From contig JADJVX010000019.1 of assembly GCA_016710385.1 (NCBI GenBank), positions 1 to 20,653 of the forward strand: a stretch of DNA of 20,653 nucleotides, written 5' to 3'. The position numbers and the translations under genes were made by a program. The DNA comes from Actinomycetales bacterium. Its GTDB lineage: Bacteria; Actinomycetota; Actinomycetes; Actinomycetales; Dermatophilaceae. Below the pieces are notes generated by a model that ran no database searches, was not told the DNA's origin, and saw nothing but the letters and a program-made list of their open reading frames with translations. Positions 1 to 8,044 of this stretch are shown piece by piece; position 1 is the first letter of the stretch, and every line of letters begins with the position of its first letter.

Positions 1-2
1 CG

Positions 3-788
3 ATGACCGCCGCCATCACCTCGGAGTTCCGTAAGTTCTTCATCACCTGGCTGTGGTGGGGCATGGCGATCGGGGAGTCTTCGCCGGGGCCGCCTCGCTG
101 CCCTATTCGCCCTGCTCGACCTGACCCCCGAAAATGACCGGCGGGGTCGCTGTCCCCGACTTGAGCAATGCCAGCCGGTCAACTCCGTCTACACCGGCGG
201 GCTCTCGGTGTCTTACCTGATGACCTTGGCCATCGGCGTCATGACCATAGGCAGTGAGTACCGCCACAAGACGATCACCAGCACGTTCCTCGCCACCAAG
301 CGAGCCAAGGTCATGGTCCCAAGGTCGTGTCCCTGGCCGGCATCGTTGCGCTTCATACGGCCTGGTCAGCCTGTTTCGGGGCCGTCGGCATCGGTGCCAG
401 CATCATCGCGCGGGGCTTCTCGCCCTTCCCCACCACGTCCATCTGGCGCACCCTGGCGCTAAGCCTGCTCGTGCTCGCCGTCTGGGCCCTCCTTGGCCTG
501 GGCGCCGGCATCCTCATCCCCAACCAAGTGGCCGCTTTGCTCGTGTCGATCGGTCTGGCGTGGATCGTCGAACCCCTCGTCGGCTTCCTCGTCGGGATGC
601 AGAGTTGGGGCAAGGGCATCGCGCCCTACTTCCCCACGAATCTCACCACCGCTGTCCTGGACACCGGCTCGGCAGGGATGTCCTTCACCCCGCTCAGTTG
701 GTGGACGGCGGCCCTCGTCCTCATCGGGTACGCCGCCGTCACGACCCTCATCGGGTCCTTCCTCACGGTGCGACGCGACGTGAGCTGA
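3..788 (+). pseudogene. ABC-2 type transporter permease, reading frame broken
   Basis: This looks like the membrane subunit of an ABC-2 type exporter; the substrate is unknown. The opening (MTAAITSEFRKFFITWLW) matches the usual start of these permeases, and the second half carries three or four hydrophobic stretches ending in TLIGSFLTVRRDVS. The start and the end (about 312-788) lie in one frame, but about 103-310 is read in another (ALFALLDL, then GGLSVSYLMTLAIGVMTIGSEYRHKTITSTFLAT), with a further short slip near 140-170. At least four single-base indels are therefore needed to read about 260 residues, a normal family length. It is typed as a pseudogene because the frame as given is broken; sequencing error is the likelier cause. 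ATG at 3 is a plausible start, but the gene could begin before the window. An ATP-binding partner would be expected upstream, out of view. Confidence 0.7.
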
Positions 789-810
789 ACGGCATACCGA
801 CGGAGGTCAA

Positions 811-852
811 GACCACAACGCCCCCGGCCCTGCGGCCGGGGGCGTTGTGGTC
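811..852. terminator. Perfect 19-bp stem hairpin after the ABC permease
   Basis: Arms 811-829 (GACCACAACGCCCCCGGCC) and 834-852 are exact reverse complements around a CTGC loop. It lies 23 nt after the permease stop. No T-tract follows, as is common for actinobacterial terminators. Unlike two other hairpins in the window, it does not contain the GTATGCC motif. Confidence 0.8.
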
Positions 853-956
853 TCACACACGCGCGAGACCCGTTCGCCCGGAAGTGGCCACGGCTGGGCT
901 GGTGCGGGCCGCCAGGCGAGGTGGTCTGTCGTGCGCTGTCCTGATGCGCGGGAGCG

Positions 957-3900
957 TTGTCCGGTGTTGTCTTCGTCGACGTGGTGGAGCGAAAGAGGCC
1001 CGCTGCGCCGCCACCGCCGAGCGAAAGCCAGACCCGCCCGCTGCGCGGCCCTGCTGCCCGGGTGGTCGCCAACATGCAGGCATCCTTGGACGTGCCCACC
1101 GCCACCTCGGTGCGCTCGGTGCCGGCAAAGCTGCTCATCGACAACCGCGTCGTCATCAACAACCATCTGGCCCGCTCGCGCGGCGGCAAGGTGTCCTTCA
1201 CGCACATCATCGGCTACGCCCTGGTCAAGGCCCTGGGCATCCTGCCGGCGATGAACCAGTCCTACGCCGAACTCGACGGCAAGCCACTCGTCGTCGAGCC
1301 GGCCCACGTCAACCTCGGCCTGGCGATCGATCTGGCCAAGCCCGACGGCACTCGCCAGTTGCTCGTCCCCTCGATCAAGTCCGCCGAGACGATGGACTTC
1401 GTGGCCTTCTGGACGGCATACGAGGACATGGTCAAAAAGGCGCGCAACGGCAAGCTCGCCGTCGAGGACTTCGCCGGGACGACGATCTCGCTGACCAACC
1501 CCGGCACCATCGGCACCGTCCACTCGGTACCGCGCCTCATGCAGGGTCAGGGGCGCGATCATCGGTGTCGGCGCAATGGAATACCCCGCCGAGTGGCAGG
1601 GGGCGTCCAACGACACCCTCAACCGCAATGCGGTGAGCAAGATCCTTACGCTCACCTCGACCTACGACCATCGCATCATCCAGGGCGCCCAATCCGGGGA
1701 CTTCCTGCGGATCGTCCACCGTTTGCTGCTCGGCGAGGACGGGTTCTACGACGAGATCTTCGCCTCGCTGCGTATCCCCTACGAGCCGGTGCGCTGGGTG
1801 CAGGACATCTCCGCGAGCCACGACGACGACATCAACAAGGTCGCCCGGGTCCAGGAGCTCATCCACGCCTACCGGGTCCGCGGCCACCTCATGGCCGACA
1901 CCGACCCGCTGGAATACCGCCAGCGGCGCCACCCCGATCTCGACGTCACCTCGCACGGCCTCACCCTGTGGGACCTCGACCGGCACTTCGCCACCGGCGG
2001 TTTCGGCGGTGCGCCATTCCTCAAGCTGCGCCAGATCCTCGGTATCCTGCGCGACTCGTACTGCCGCACCGTGGGCATCGAGTACATGCACATCCAGGAC
2101 CCAGAAGAGCGCCAGTGGATCCAGGACCAGGTCGAGGGCGGCCACCCCAAACCCAGCCGTGACGAGCAGATGCGCATCCTGCGGCGGCTCAACGCCGCAG
2201 AGGCGTTCGAGACCTTCCTGCAGACCAAGTTCGTCGGGCAGAAGCGCTTCTCCCTCGAGGGTGGCGAATCCGCCATCGCGCTGCTGGACCGCATCCTGTC
2301 CCGCGCCGCCGAAGAGCGCCTCGACGAGGTCTGCGTCGGGATGCCCCACCGCGGTCGACTCAACGTCCTGGCCAACATCGCCGGCAAGTCCTATGGGCAG
2401 ATCTTCCGGGAGTTCGAGGGCAAGCAGGACCCCACGTCGGTGCAGGGCTCCGGTGACGTGAAATATCACCTCGGCACCGAGGGCACCTTCACCAGCGAGG
2501 GCGGCTCGCAGACCCGGGTTTACCTCGCGGCCAACCCCTCCCACCTGGAGGCGGTCGACCCGGTGCTCACCGGCATCGTCCGCGCCAAGCAGGACCGACT
2601 CAACCTGGGTGGCGAGGCCTTCACGGTGCTGCCGATCCTCATGCACGGGGATGCGGCGTTCGCCGGCCAGGGCGTCGTGGCCGAGACACTGCAGCAGTCG
2701 CAGCTGCGCGGTTACCGCACCGGCGGCACCATCCACATCATCGTCAACAACCAGGTGGGCTTCACCACCGCGCCGTCGTCCTCGCGTTCGTCGGTCTACT
2801 CCACCGACGTCGCGCGGATGATTCAGGCACCGATCTTCCACGTCAACGGTGACGACCCCGAAGCGGTCGTGCGAGTGGCCGAGCTGGCCTTCGAGTTCCG
2901 CCAGCGCTTCCACAAGGACGTCGTCGTCGACATGATCTGCTACCGGCGCCGCGGCCACAACGAGGGCGACGACCCGTCGATGACGCAGCCGCTGATGTAC
3001 AACCTCATCGAGGCCAAGCGTTCCACGCGCAAGCTCTACACCGAGGCGCTCATCGGCCGGGGGATACTCTCGGTCGAAGACGCCGAAGCCGCGTTGCGCG
3101 ACTACCAGCAGCAGTTGGAGCGGGTCTTCCTGGAGACGCGCGAGGCGACGACCCACGCCGCCGCGAGCGATGCCGGCAAGAGCCACGGCCTGGAGAAGCC
3201 AACGGCACAGGTGCAGGACGACGCCAGTCGACACCGCGACCCTTACCACACGGGCATCTCCCAAGAAATGCTGCTGCACCTGGGCGACGCCTGGGGCAAG
3301 GCTCCGGCGGGTTTCACGGTCCACCCCAAACTCAAGGCCCTGCTCGACCGGCGCGTGGCGATGGTGCGGGAAGGCGGGATCGACTGGGGCATGGGCGAAT
3401 TGCTCGCGTTCGGCTCACTGCTCATGGAGCAGACGCCGGTGCGGCTCACCGGTCAGGACAGCCGCCGCGGCACCTTCGTGCAGCGTCATGCCGTCCTCAT
3501 CGATAAGCACAGCGCCGAGGACTGGACCCCCCTACCTCCACCTCTCGCCGGACCAGGCAAAGTTCTGGGTCTACGACTCGTTGCTGTCCGAATACGCCGG
3601 GATGGGTTTCGAGTACGGCTACTCCGTCGAGCGACCCGACGCCCTCGTGCTCTGGGAGGCGCAGTTCGGTGACTTCGCCAACGGCGCCCAGACGATCGTC
3701 GACGAGTTCATCTCCTCCTCCGAGCAGAAGTGGGGTCAGCGCTCGTCGGTCGTGCTGCTGCTCCCCCACGGCTACGAAGGACAAGGACCGGACCACTCCT
3801 CGGCGCGCATCGAGCGCTACCTGCAGCTGTGGGCCCAGGACAACATGACGATCGCCTACCCCTCGACGCCGGCCTCGCACTTCCACCTGCTGCGTCGCCA

Positions 3901-4414
3901 GGCCTACGCCCGACCGCGTCGCCCGCTCATCGTCTTCACCCCGAAGTCGATGCTGCGCCTCAAGGCCGCGTCCTCGATGCCCGAGGAGTTCACGACAGGG
4001 GGCTTCCGGCCGGTCCTGCCGGACCCGGCCACTCTCGACAGCCAGGCGGTGACCCGGGTCATCCTCTGCTCGGGCAAGGTGGTGTGGGAACTCGAGGCCG
4101 CTCGCGCCAAGCGCGGGGACACCCAGACGGTGATCCTGCGCGTCGAGCAACTGGCGCCGATCCCTGCGCAGGAGATCGCGGCCGCCTTGCGCGCCTATCC
4201 CAACGCCGAGATCGTCTGGGTGCAGGACGAGCCGCAGAACCAGGGCGCCTGGCCGTTCATGGCACTCAACCTCCCCGAGTTGCTCGCCGCCCAGGGCGAG
4301 ACCCGGGGGTTGCGGGTCGTGTGCCGCGCCGCGTCCGCCTCCCCGGCCACCGGCTCGCACAAAAAGCACGAGATCGAGCAGGCCGACCTGCTCGAGCGCG
4401 CTTTCGCCCGCTGA
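957..4414 (+). CDS. kgd: Multifunctional 2-oxoglutarate decarboxylase/dehydrogenase E1 with E2-like domain (two frameshifts, N-terminus missing)
   Basis: Thiamine-diphosphate E1 subunit of the actinobacterial 2-oxoglutarate dehydrogenase complex (Kgd/OdhA/SucA), fused to an E2-like acyltransferase domain; it acts in the cytosolic TCA cycle. The E2-like domain runs from about residue 30 to 260 (LRGPAARVVANM onward; DHRIIQGAQSGDF with His near 238). The E1 part has HRGRLNVL near 464, the cofactor motif GDAAFAGQG near 565 and NNQVGFTT near 598. Three frames must be joined: 957 to about 1551, 1552 to about 3530, then to the stop at 4414. One extra G in the run 1550-1553 and one extra C in the run 3527-3532 explain both breaks, and joining restores GQGAIIGVGAMEYPAE and EDWTPYLHLSPDQ. 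The start is doubtful: a TGA at 942-944 limits the frame, TTG 957 is the first start codon, no good ribosome site is visible, and the roughly 100-residue N-terminal segment of Kgd is absent. Identity is certain; the 5' end is not. Confidence 0.9.
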
Positions 4415-4429
4415 CCCACCACGCACAAG

Positions 4430-4479
4430 CAGGTATGCCGTGCGGCTCACCCACCCGGGTGGACCGCACGGCATACCTG
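4430..4479. terminator. 16-bp stem hairpin built from inverted GTATGCC motifs
   Basis: Arms 4430-4445 (CAGGTATGCCGTGCGG) and 4464-4479 are exact reverse complements. Each contains the GTATGCCGTGC motif. The 18-nt loop carries a perfect 12-bp palindrome, CCACCCGGGTGG (4451-4462). It starts 16 nt after the kgd stop and ends just before the DUF6104 promoter, so it probably terminates kgd transcription. No T-tract follows. Confidence 0.75.
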
Positions 4480-4485
4480 TCGCGG

Positions 4486-4491
4486 TAGCCT
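4486..4491 (+). promoter_or_regulatory. -10 box TAGCCT for a leaderless DUF6104 transcript
   Basis: TAGCCT fits the actinobacterial TANNNT -10 consensus and ends 7 nt before the GTG start at 4499. Transcription would then begin at or next to the start codon. No Shine-Dalgarno sequence is present. No convincing -35 element is visible. Confidence 0.5.
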
Positions 4492-4498
4492 CCGAAGC

Positions 4499-4744
4499 GT
4501 GTACTTCACTGATCGAGGCATCGAGGAGTTGGCCGGCCGCCGCGGCCAGGACGTGATGAGCATGGAGCGGCTCGCCGACGCGCTGCGGACCTTCGTCGAT
4601 GAGCACCCGGAGTTCGAGACCGCCATCGATCGGCTGGCCACCTGGCTGGCGCGGCTCGACGACGATGAGGCCTGGCACGCGGGCGACGATGACGGCGAGT
4701 TCGACGAGCGCGACCCGCTCGACGAGCCTCACGAGAAGGAGTGA
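4499..4744 (+). CDS. DUF6104 family protein
   Basis: An 81-residue acidic protein beginning MYFTDRGIEELAGRRGQD and containing FVDEHPEFETAIDRLATWLARLDDDE. I recognise this as the DUF6104 family, small actinobacterial proteins of unknown function often found near the 2-oxoglutarate decarboxylase gene (recalled from family knowledge). The first 60 residues look helical, and the C-terminal 20 are mostly Asp and Glu. The GTG start at 4499 gives the family's typical MYFTDRGIEEL opening. The stop overlaps the next gene's start by 4 bp (GTGA), so translation of the two is probably coupled. No catalytic motif is visible. Confidence 0.85.
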   Translation: MYFTDRGIEELAGRRGQDVMSMERLADALRTFVDEHPEFETAIDRLATWLARLDDDEAWHAGDDDGEFDERDPLDEPHEKE

Positions 4745-5442
4745 CGGTGGATTCCCACGCAGCGGGCGCGGGACCGGCCTGGCCCAGTGCCACGGACGGC
4801 AGCCTCGGTCCGGAGTTCACCCCCAGCGCCTCCTTCAGCATCGACGAGGACGGCCGGCGCGACGTGGGCCTGTGCTTCGTCGGCGATTCATTCACCGCCG
4901 GTTACGGCGATCCCAAGGCGTTGGGCTGGGTCGGTCGCGTCGTCCACCGCAGCCAGCACGCGGACCTCGACCTCACGGCATACAACCTCGGCGTGCGCGG
5001 GCAGGACTCCGGTGACGTCGTGGCGCGCTGGCGCGCGGAGTGTATGCCGCGCTGGTCCGAGCGCCACGAACGGCGGCTGGTCGTCTCGGTGGGCCACAAC
5101 GACATCTGGCACGGGCTGTCGACGGCCCGCTCACGGCTCAACCTCGCCAACGTCATCGACGAGGCCACCTCGAGCGGGATCAGCCCGTTCGTCGTCGGCG
5201 TGCCCCCAGCCGCCGACCCAGAGCTCAACGAGCGGATCCGCGTGCTCGTCCAGGCCCAGTCCGACGTGTGCTCACGGCGAGGGGTGCCGTATGTCGACTG
5301 TTTCGCTCCCCTCGTCGGCCACGACCAGTGGCAGACCGATCTCGCGACCGGCGACGGCGTGCACCCGGGCCAGGCAGGCTACGGGTTGCTCGCGTGGCTG
5401 GTCCTGCACGGCGGCTGGGGCGCCTGGCTGCAGGTCAGCTGA
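4741..5442 (+). CDS. SGNH/GDSL-family hydrolase (lipase/esterase-like)
   Basis: A 233-residue SGNH-fold hydrolase, probably an esterase, lipase or acyl-carbohydrate deacylase. Block I is GDSF with the nucleophile Ser50; Gly85 or Gly87 in the NLGVRGQDS segment fits block II; block III is GHND (residues 118-121); block V is DGVH, giving Asp205 and His208 of the triad. There is no signal peptide: the first 40 residues are low-complexity and polar, so the enzyme is likely cytoplasmic. GTG 4741 overlaps the DUF6104 stop in a GTGA arrangement; GTG 4747 is an alternative start. The 3' end overlaps the convergent membrane-protein gene by 8 bp. The family is clear; the substrate is unknown. Confidence 0.88.
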   Translation: MTVDSHAAGAGPAWPSATDGSLGPEFTPSASFSIDEDGRRDVGLCFVGDSFTAGYGDPKALGWVGRVVHRSQHADLDLTAYNLGVRGQDSGDVVARWRAECMPRWSERHERRLVVSVGHNDIWHGLSTARSRLNLANVIDEATSSGISPFVVGVPPAADPELNERIRVLVQAQSDVCSRRGVPYVDCFAPLVGHDQWQTDLATGDGVHPGQAGYGLLAWLVLHGGWGAWLQVS

Positions 5443-5872
5443 GCTCACCGTCATCGGCGCGTTCGGCTGCGGCTGAGTCCTGTGCGGCGGCCGTGGCCTC
5501 GGCGCCGGCCGTGACGGCAGCCCAGATCGACGCGACGATGGCCAGGCTCAGGGCAGCGCAGATGAGGTACTGACGGGATTCCCACATGCCCCACGCCACC
5601 GGGATGAGCAGCACGTGCCAGACCACCGTGGGTGTGCCGGGCCAACCGGAGGTGCCCAGCCAGAGCCTGGCCAGCAACGCCGCCCCCGCCGCGAACAGCA
5701 AGACGAGGACGCCCTCGGTGAACACTCGCATCGGATCGTCCAACCCGCCACCGGCCAGTCGCACCAGGGCGTAGACCCCGAAGACCCCCATGACCAAGGC
5801 CTCGACCGCACAGATGAGCGCCGCGGTGCGCCGGGCGGTGCTGGGCGAAGCTGATGATGAGGCTGACGTCAC
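5435..5872 (-). CDS. Four-helix integral membrane protein of unknown function
   Basis: A 145-residue protein with four predicted membrane helices at about 17-39, 52-72, 82-97 and 101-121. A short Ser-rich N-terminus (SASSSASPSTARR) and an Ala/Glu/Asp-rich C-terminal tail flank them. I see no enzymatic motif. It resembles the small conserved actinobacterial membrane proteins annotated only as hypothetical. GTG 5872 is preceded at 7 nt by a TAGGAT -10 box, which supports this start and a leaderless transcript. It converges on, and overlaps by 8 bp, the SGNH hydrolase gene, and no hairpin separates them. Confidence 0.8.
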   Translation of the reverse strand: MTSASSSASPSTARRTAALICAVEALVMGVFGVYALVRLAGGGLDDPMRVFTEGVLVLLFAAGAALLARLWLGTSGWPGTPTVVWHVLLIPVAWGMWESRQYLICAALSLAIVASIWAAVTAGAEATAAAQDSAAAERADDGELS

Positions 5873-5879
5873 GCCCGCG

Positions 5880-5885
5880 ATCCTA
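5880..5885 (-). promoter_or_regulatory. -10 box TAGGAT for the leaderless membrane-protein gene
   Basis: On the minus strand TAGGAT is followed by 7 nt and then the GTG start at 5872. No Shine-Dalgarno sequence lies between, so the message would start at or beside the GTG. Confidence 0.5.
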
Positions 5886-5961
5886 CGTCCCGCCCGCGAC
5901 GGGGCGTATCGTCACCCCCGGGTCACCGGCGATCCCCGGGTTTGATCGGCTCGGGAACAAA

Positions 5962-6008
5962 CGTGATGCATGTCCCGTTGCCTTGGCGTGCCCGCATGGG
6001 CCAATATA
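5962..6008 (+). promoter_or_regulatory. Candidate whiB1 promoter with CRP-like half-site dyad
   Basis: The whiB1 upstream region (5886-6204) has no convincing gene. It holds a partial dyad at 5962-5977, CGTGATGCATGTCCCG, which reads as CGNGA-N6-TCNCG and resembles the CRP/FNR-type GTGA-N6-TCAC operator. Just downstream lies a possible promoter, TTGCCT (5978-5983), an 18-nt spacer and CAATAT (6002-6007). This would give a leader of about 190 nt. In Mycobacterium tuberculosis whiB1 is controlled by the CRP homologue Rv3676, which makes the site worth noting, but the match here is imperfect. Confidence 0.3.
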
Positions 6009-6188
6009 GGACGGTTGGCCTCCGAAGGACGCGAGTGCCAGGTGAGCGCCACATATGAGTCTGCGTTGGGGGTGGGTTGTGATGGATCGCGCACGGCCGC
6101 AGTATCGGTATCAGGACACGTCATCGGCACGACCGGCTTCACCTCCGGCTAAGAGCCGGGCCTTGCCCACTGACGCACGACCTCGAAC

Positions 6189-6194
6189 AAGGAG
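6189..6194 (+). promoter_or_regulatory. Ribosome binding site AAGGAG of whiB1
   Basis: AAGGAG lies 10 nt before ATG 6205 and decides the start against an in-frame upstream extension from 6055. Confidence 0.75.
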
Positions 6195-6204
6195 CACGAT
6201 CCTC

Positions 6205-6453
6205 ATGGACTGGCGCGACCGCGCTGCCTGCCTCGATGAAGACCCGGAGCTGTTCTTCCCGATCGGGAACACCGGCCCGGCGCTGCTTCAGATCGAGGAA
6301 GCCAAGGCGGTCTGCCGTCGCTGCGAGGTCATCGACACCTGCCTCAAGTGGGCCTTGGAGTCCGGCCAAGACGCCGGCGTGTGGGGTGGCCTCTCTGAAG
6401 ACGAGCGCCGTGCGCTGAAGCGTCGCAACGCGCGAGCGCGCCGAGCCGGCTGA
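6205..6453 (+). CDS. whiB1: WhiB1 iron-sulfur transcriptional regulator
   Basis: An 82-residue WhiB-family protein of the WhiB1 class. The four [4Fe-4S] ligands are Cys9, Cys37, Cys40 and Cys46, in the family pattern C-Xn-C-XX-C-XXXXX-C. The GVWGG turn is at 58-62, followed by SEDERRALKRRNARARR, the basic C-terminal segment used for DNA contact. The opening MDWRDRAACLDEDPELFFP and the length match mycobacterial WhiB1, an essential NO-sensitive regulator that binds the primary sigma factor (family knowledge). It is monocistronic, converges with pdtaS over a shared hairpin, and has a strong ribosome site. The same whiB1-pdtaS pairing occurs in M. tuberculosis (Rv3219-Rv3220c), supporting orthology. 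Confidence 0.95.
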   Translation: MDWRDRAACLDEDPELFFPIGNTGPALLQIEEAKAVCRRCEVIDTCLKWALESGQDAGVWGGLSEDERRALKRRNARARRAG

Positions 6454-6470
6454 CCTCACTGATCGTCATC

Positions 6471-6507
6471 GCGCCGTTTGGCCTCCTACGCGGAGGGCAA
6501 ACGGCGC
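6471..6507. terminator. Bidirectional hairpin between whiB1 and pdtaS
   Basis: Arms 6471-6486 and 6492-6507 (GCGCCGTTTGGCCTCC and GGAGGGCAAACGGCGC) pair over 16 positions with one mismatch around a TACGC loop. The pdtaS stop codon (6486-6488) lies in the loop region, so the right arm is coding sequence for the last residues of PdtaS. It serves whiB1 on the plus strand and probably pdtaS on the minus strand. Confidence 0.7.
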
Positions 6508-7982
6508 AGTCGTGCGGTGAACTTCACGACCGTGCCCCCTGGCTGGGGGCTGGACCAACTGATCTTCCCGCGCAGATCCTGCACGAGCGACTGGACGATC
6601 TGGGTGCCCAATCCCGACCCGGCGATCGTTCTCCCGGTCGGGAGCTTCCCGCCGGGTAGCCCCGCTCCATCGTCACTGACGGTAACCGTGAGCACGTCGT
6701 CGCCATCCCGGCTCGGCTTGCGCCGGGCATCAACGCGGACCGTGCCCCCGGTGCCGCCCACCCCATGCTCGACGGCGTTCTGGACCAGCTCACTGACGAT
6801 CATCGCCAGCGCTGTGGCATCCTCCGCGCGGACCCGTCCGAAGGACCCCACCCGGGCCGCGTCGACGGTGCCGCTGTGCGTGGTGACCTCCACGACAGCG
6901 CGAACCGCTCGGTCGGCGACCTCGTCGAACTCCACCGTCTCGTCCAGCCCACGGCTGAGTGTCTCGTGGACCAACGCGATGGTGCCCACTCGGCGGACCG
7001 CTTCGGCCAGCGCCGCTCGGCCCTGGCCGTCGGGCATCCGCCGCGCCTGGAGGCGCAACAGTGCCGCCACGGACTGCAGGTTGTTCTTGACCCGGTGATG
7101 GATCTCGCGGATCGTCGCGTCCTTGGTCATCAACTCCTGCTCGCGGCGCCGCAATTCGCTGATGTCGCGCACGAGAAGGATCGCACCGACCCGCTGTCCC
7201 AGCTCGGTGAGTGGTATGGCCCGCATCGAGATCACCGCCCCAGCGTTGCTCACCTCGGTGCGCCACGGCTGGCGCCCGGTGAGCACGAGCGGCATCCCCT
7301 CGTCGACCGGCGAGGTGTCGCGCAGCACCGAGGTGACGACCTGCGCGAGCGAGGCGCCGAGGATCTCGCCGAGATGGCCGATTCGGTGCAGAGCCGACAC
7401 GGCGTTCGGGCTGGCGTAGCTGATCTGCCCATCGACATCCAACCGGATCACGCCGTCACCGACCCGCGGTGCCCCGCGACGCAGCCCCGTCGGGGCACCC
7501 GGGTGCGGGAAGTCGCCGGTGGAGACCATGCGCAGCAGCGAGTCGGCGGTCGCGAGATAGGTCAACTCCAGCCGGCTGGGGGTGCGCATCATCGCCAGAT
7601 TTGTATGCCGGGTGATGACGGCCAGCACCCGACCGTTGCGGACCACGGGGATGGACTCCTCGCGCACCGGCTGGTCCTCGGACCACTCGGTATCTCGATC
7701 GCGCAGCACCCGCTGGGTGACGTAACTCTCCTGAAGCATCTTGGCTCTCCGGACCGAAGCCCGGACACCGACCTGGTCCTTGACGTGCACGGTCTGGCCG
7801 GTCGTTGGCCGCACATGGGCTACGGCACGCCAGGACTCGACGTCAATACGCACCCAGAGAACGAGGTCGGCAAAGGACAGGTCGGAGACCAGCTGCCAGT
7901 CCGACACGACGAGTCGGACCCAGTCCTCCTCGGCCGGGGTGAGTGCAGCATGCTCGCGGACGAGTTCGGCGAGGGTCGGCAC
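6486..7982 (-). CDS. pdtaS: PdtaS-type soluble sensor histidine kinase
   Basis: A 498-residue cytosolic histidine kinase of the HisKA_2 class, orthologue of mycobacterial PdtaS (about 501 residues). In that system it phosphorylates the ANTAR response regulator PdtaR, which acts on RNA; no pdtaR gene is in this window. An N-terminal GAF-like domain spans about 1-150 and a PAS domain about 180-280 (ISYASPNAVSALHRIGHLGEILG). The phosphoacceptor motif is HHRVKNNLQS with His at 295/296. The ATPase domain has N box SELVQNAVEH (397-406), G1 DDGAGLP near 437 and G2 GSGLGTQIV near 455. There is no membrane segment. GTG 7982 sits 6 nt after a TAGGCT -10 box, so the message looks leaderless. It lies 62 nt downstream of the glutamate dehydrogenase gene on the same strand. 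Confidence 0.95.
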   Translation of the reverse strand: MPTLAELVREHAALTPAEEDWVRLVVSDWQLVSDLSFADLVLWVRIDVESWRAVAHVRPTTGQTVHVKDQVGVRASVRRAKMLQESYVTQRVLRDRDTEWSEDQPVREESIPVVRNGRVLAVITRHTNLAMMRTPSRLELTYLATADSLLRMVSTGDFPHPGAPTGLRRGAPRVGDGVIRLDVDGQISYASPNAVSALHRIGHLGEILGASLAQVVTSVLRDTSPVDEGMPLVLTGRQPWRTEVSNAGAVISMRAIPLTELGQRVGAILLVRDISELRRREQELMTKDATIREIHHRVKNNLQSVAALLRLQARRMPDGQGRAALAEAVRRVGTIALVHETLSRGLDETVEFDEVADRAVRAVVEVTTHSGTVDAARVGSFGRVRAEDATALAMIVSELVQNAVEHGVGGTGGTVRVDARRKPSRDGDDVLTVTVSDDGAGLPGGKLPTGRTIAGSGLGTQIVQSLVQDLRGKISWSSPQPGGTVVKFTARLRRLPSA

Positions 7983-7988
7983 GGCCAG

Positions 7989-7994
7989 AGCCTA
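7989..7994 (-). promoter_or_regulatory. -10 box TAGGCT for leaderless pdtaS
   Basis: On the minus strand TAGGCT is followed by 6 nt (CTGGCC) and the GTG start at 7982. No Shine-Dalgarno sequence is present. This gives pdtaS its own promoter in the 62-nt spacer after the upstream glutamate dehydrogenase gene. Confidence 0.55.
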
Positions 7995-8044
7995 GCCGTG
8001 CCGACACCTGCCGGGACCGACGCAGCGCCGGCCCCACCAACCAA

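Noticed and set aside
1537..3324. 595-codon open frame antisense to kgd
   Set aside because: GC-rich codon bias on the other strand keeps the opposite frame open. The translation is compositionally odd, has no family motif, and the plus strand encodes unmistakable Kgd motifs.
1550..3532. Programmed ribosomal frameshifting in kgd
   Set aside because: Both sites are simple one-base insertions in G or C runs without a downstream pseudoknot or internal Shine-Dalgarno signal. Kgd is not known to use recoding, and neighbouring genes have the same kind of error.
6055..6204. In-frame extension of whiB1 to 6055
   Set aside because: WhiB1 normally starts MDWR, and AAGGAG lies 10 nt before ATG 6205. 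The extension has no similarity to the family.
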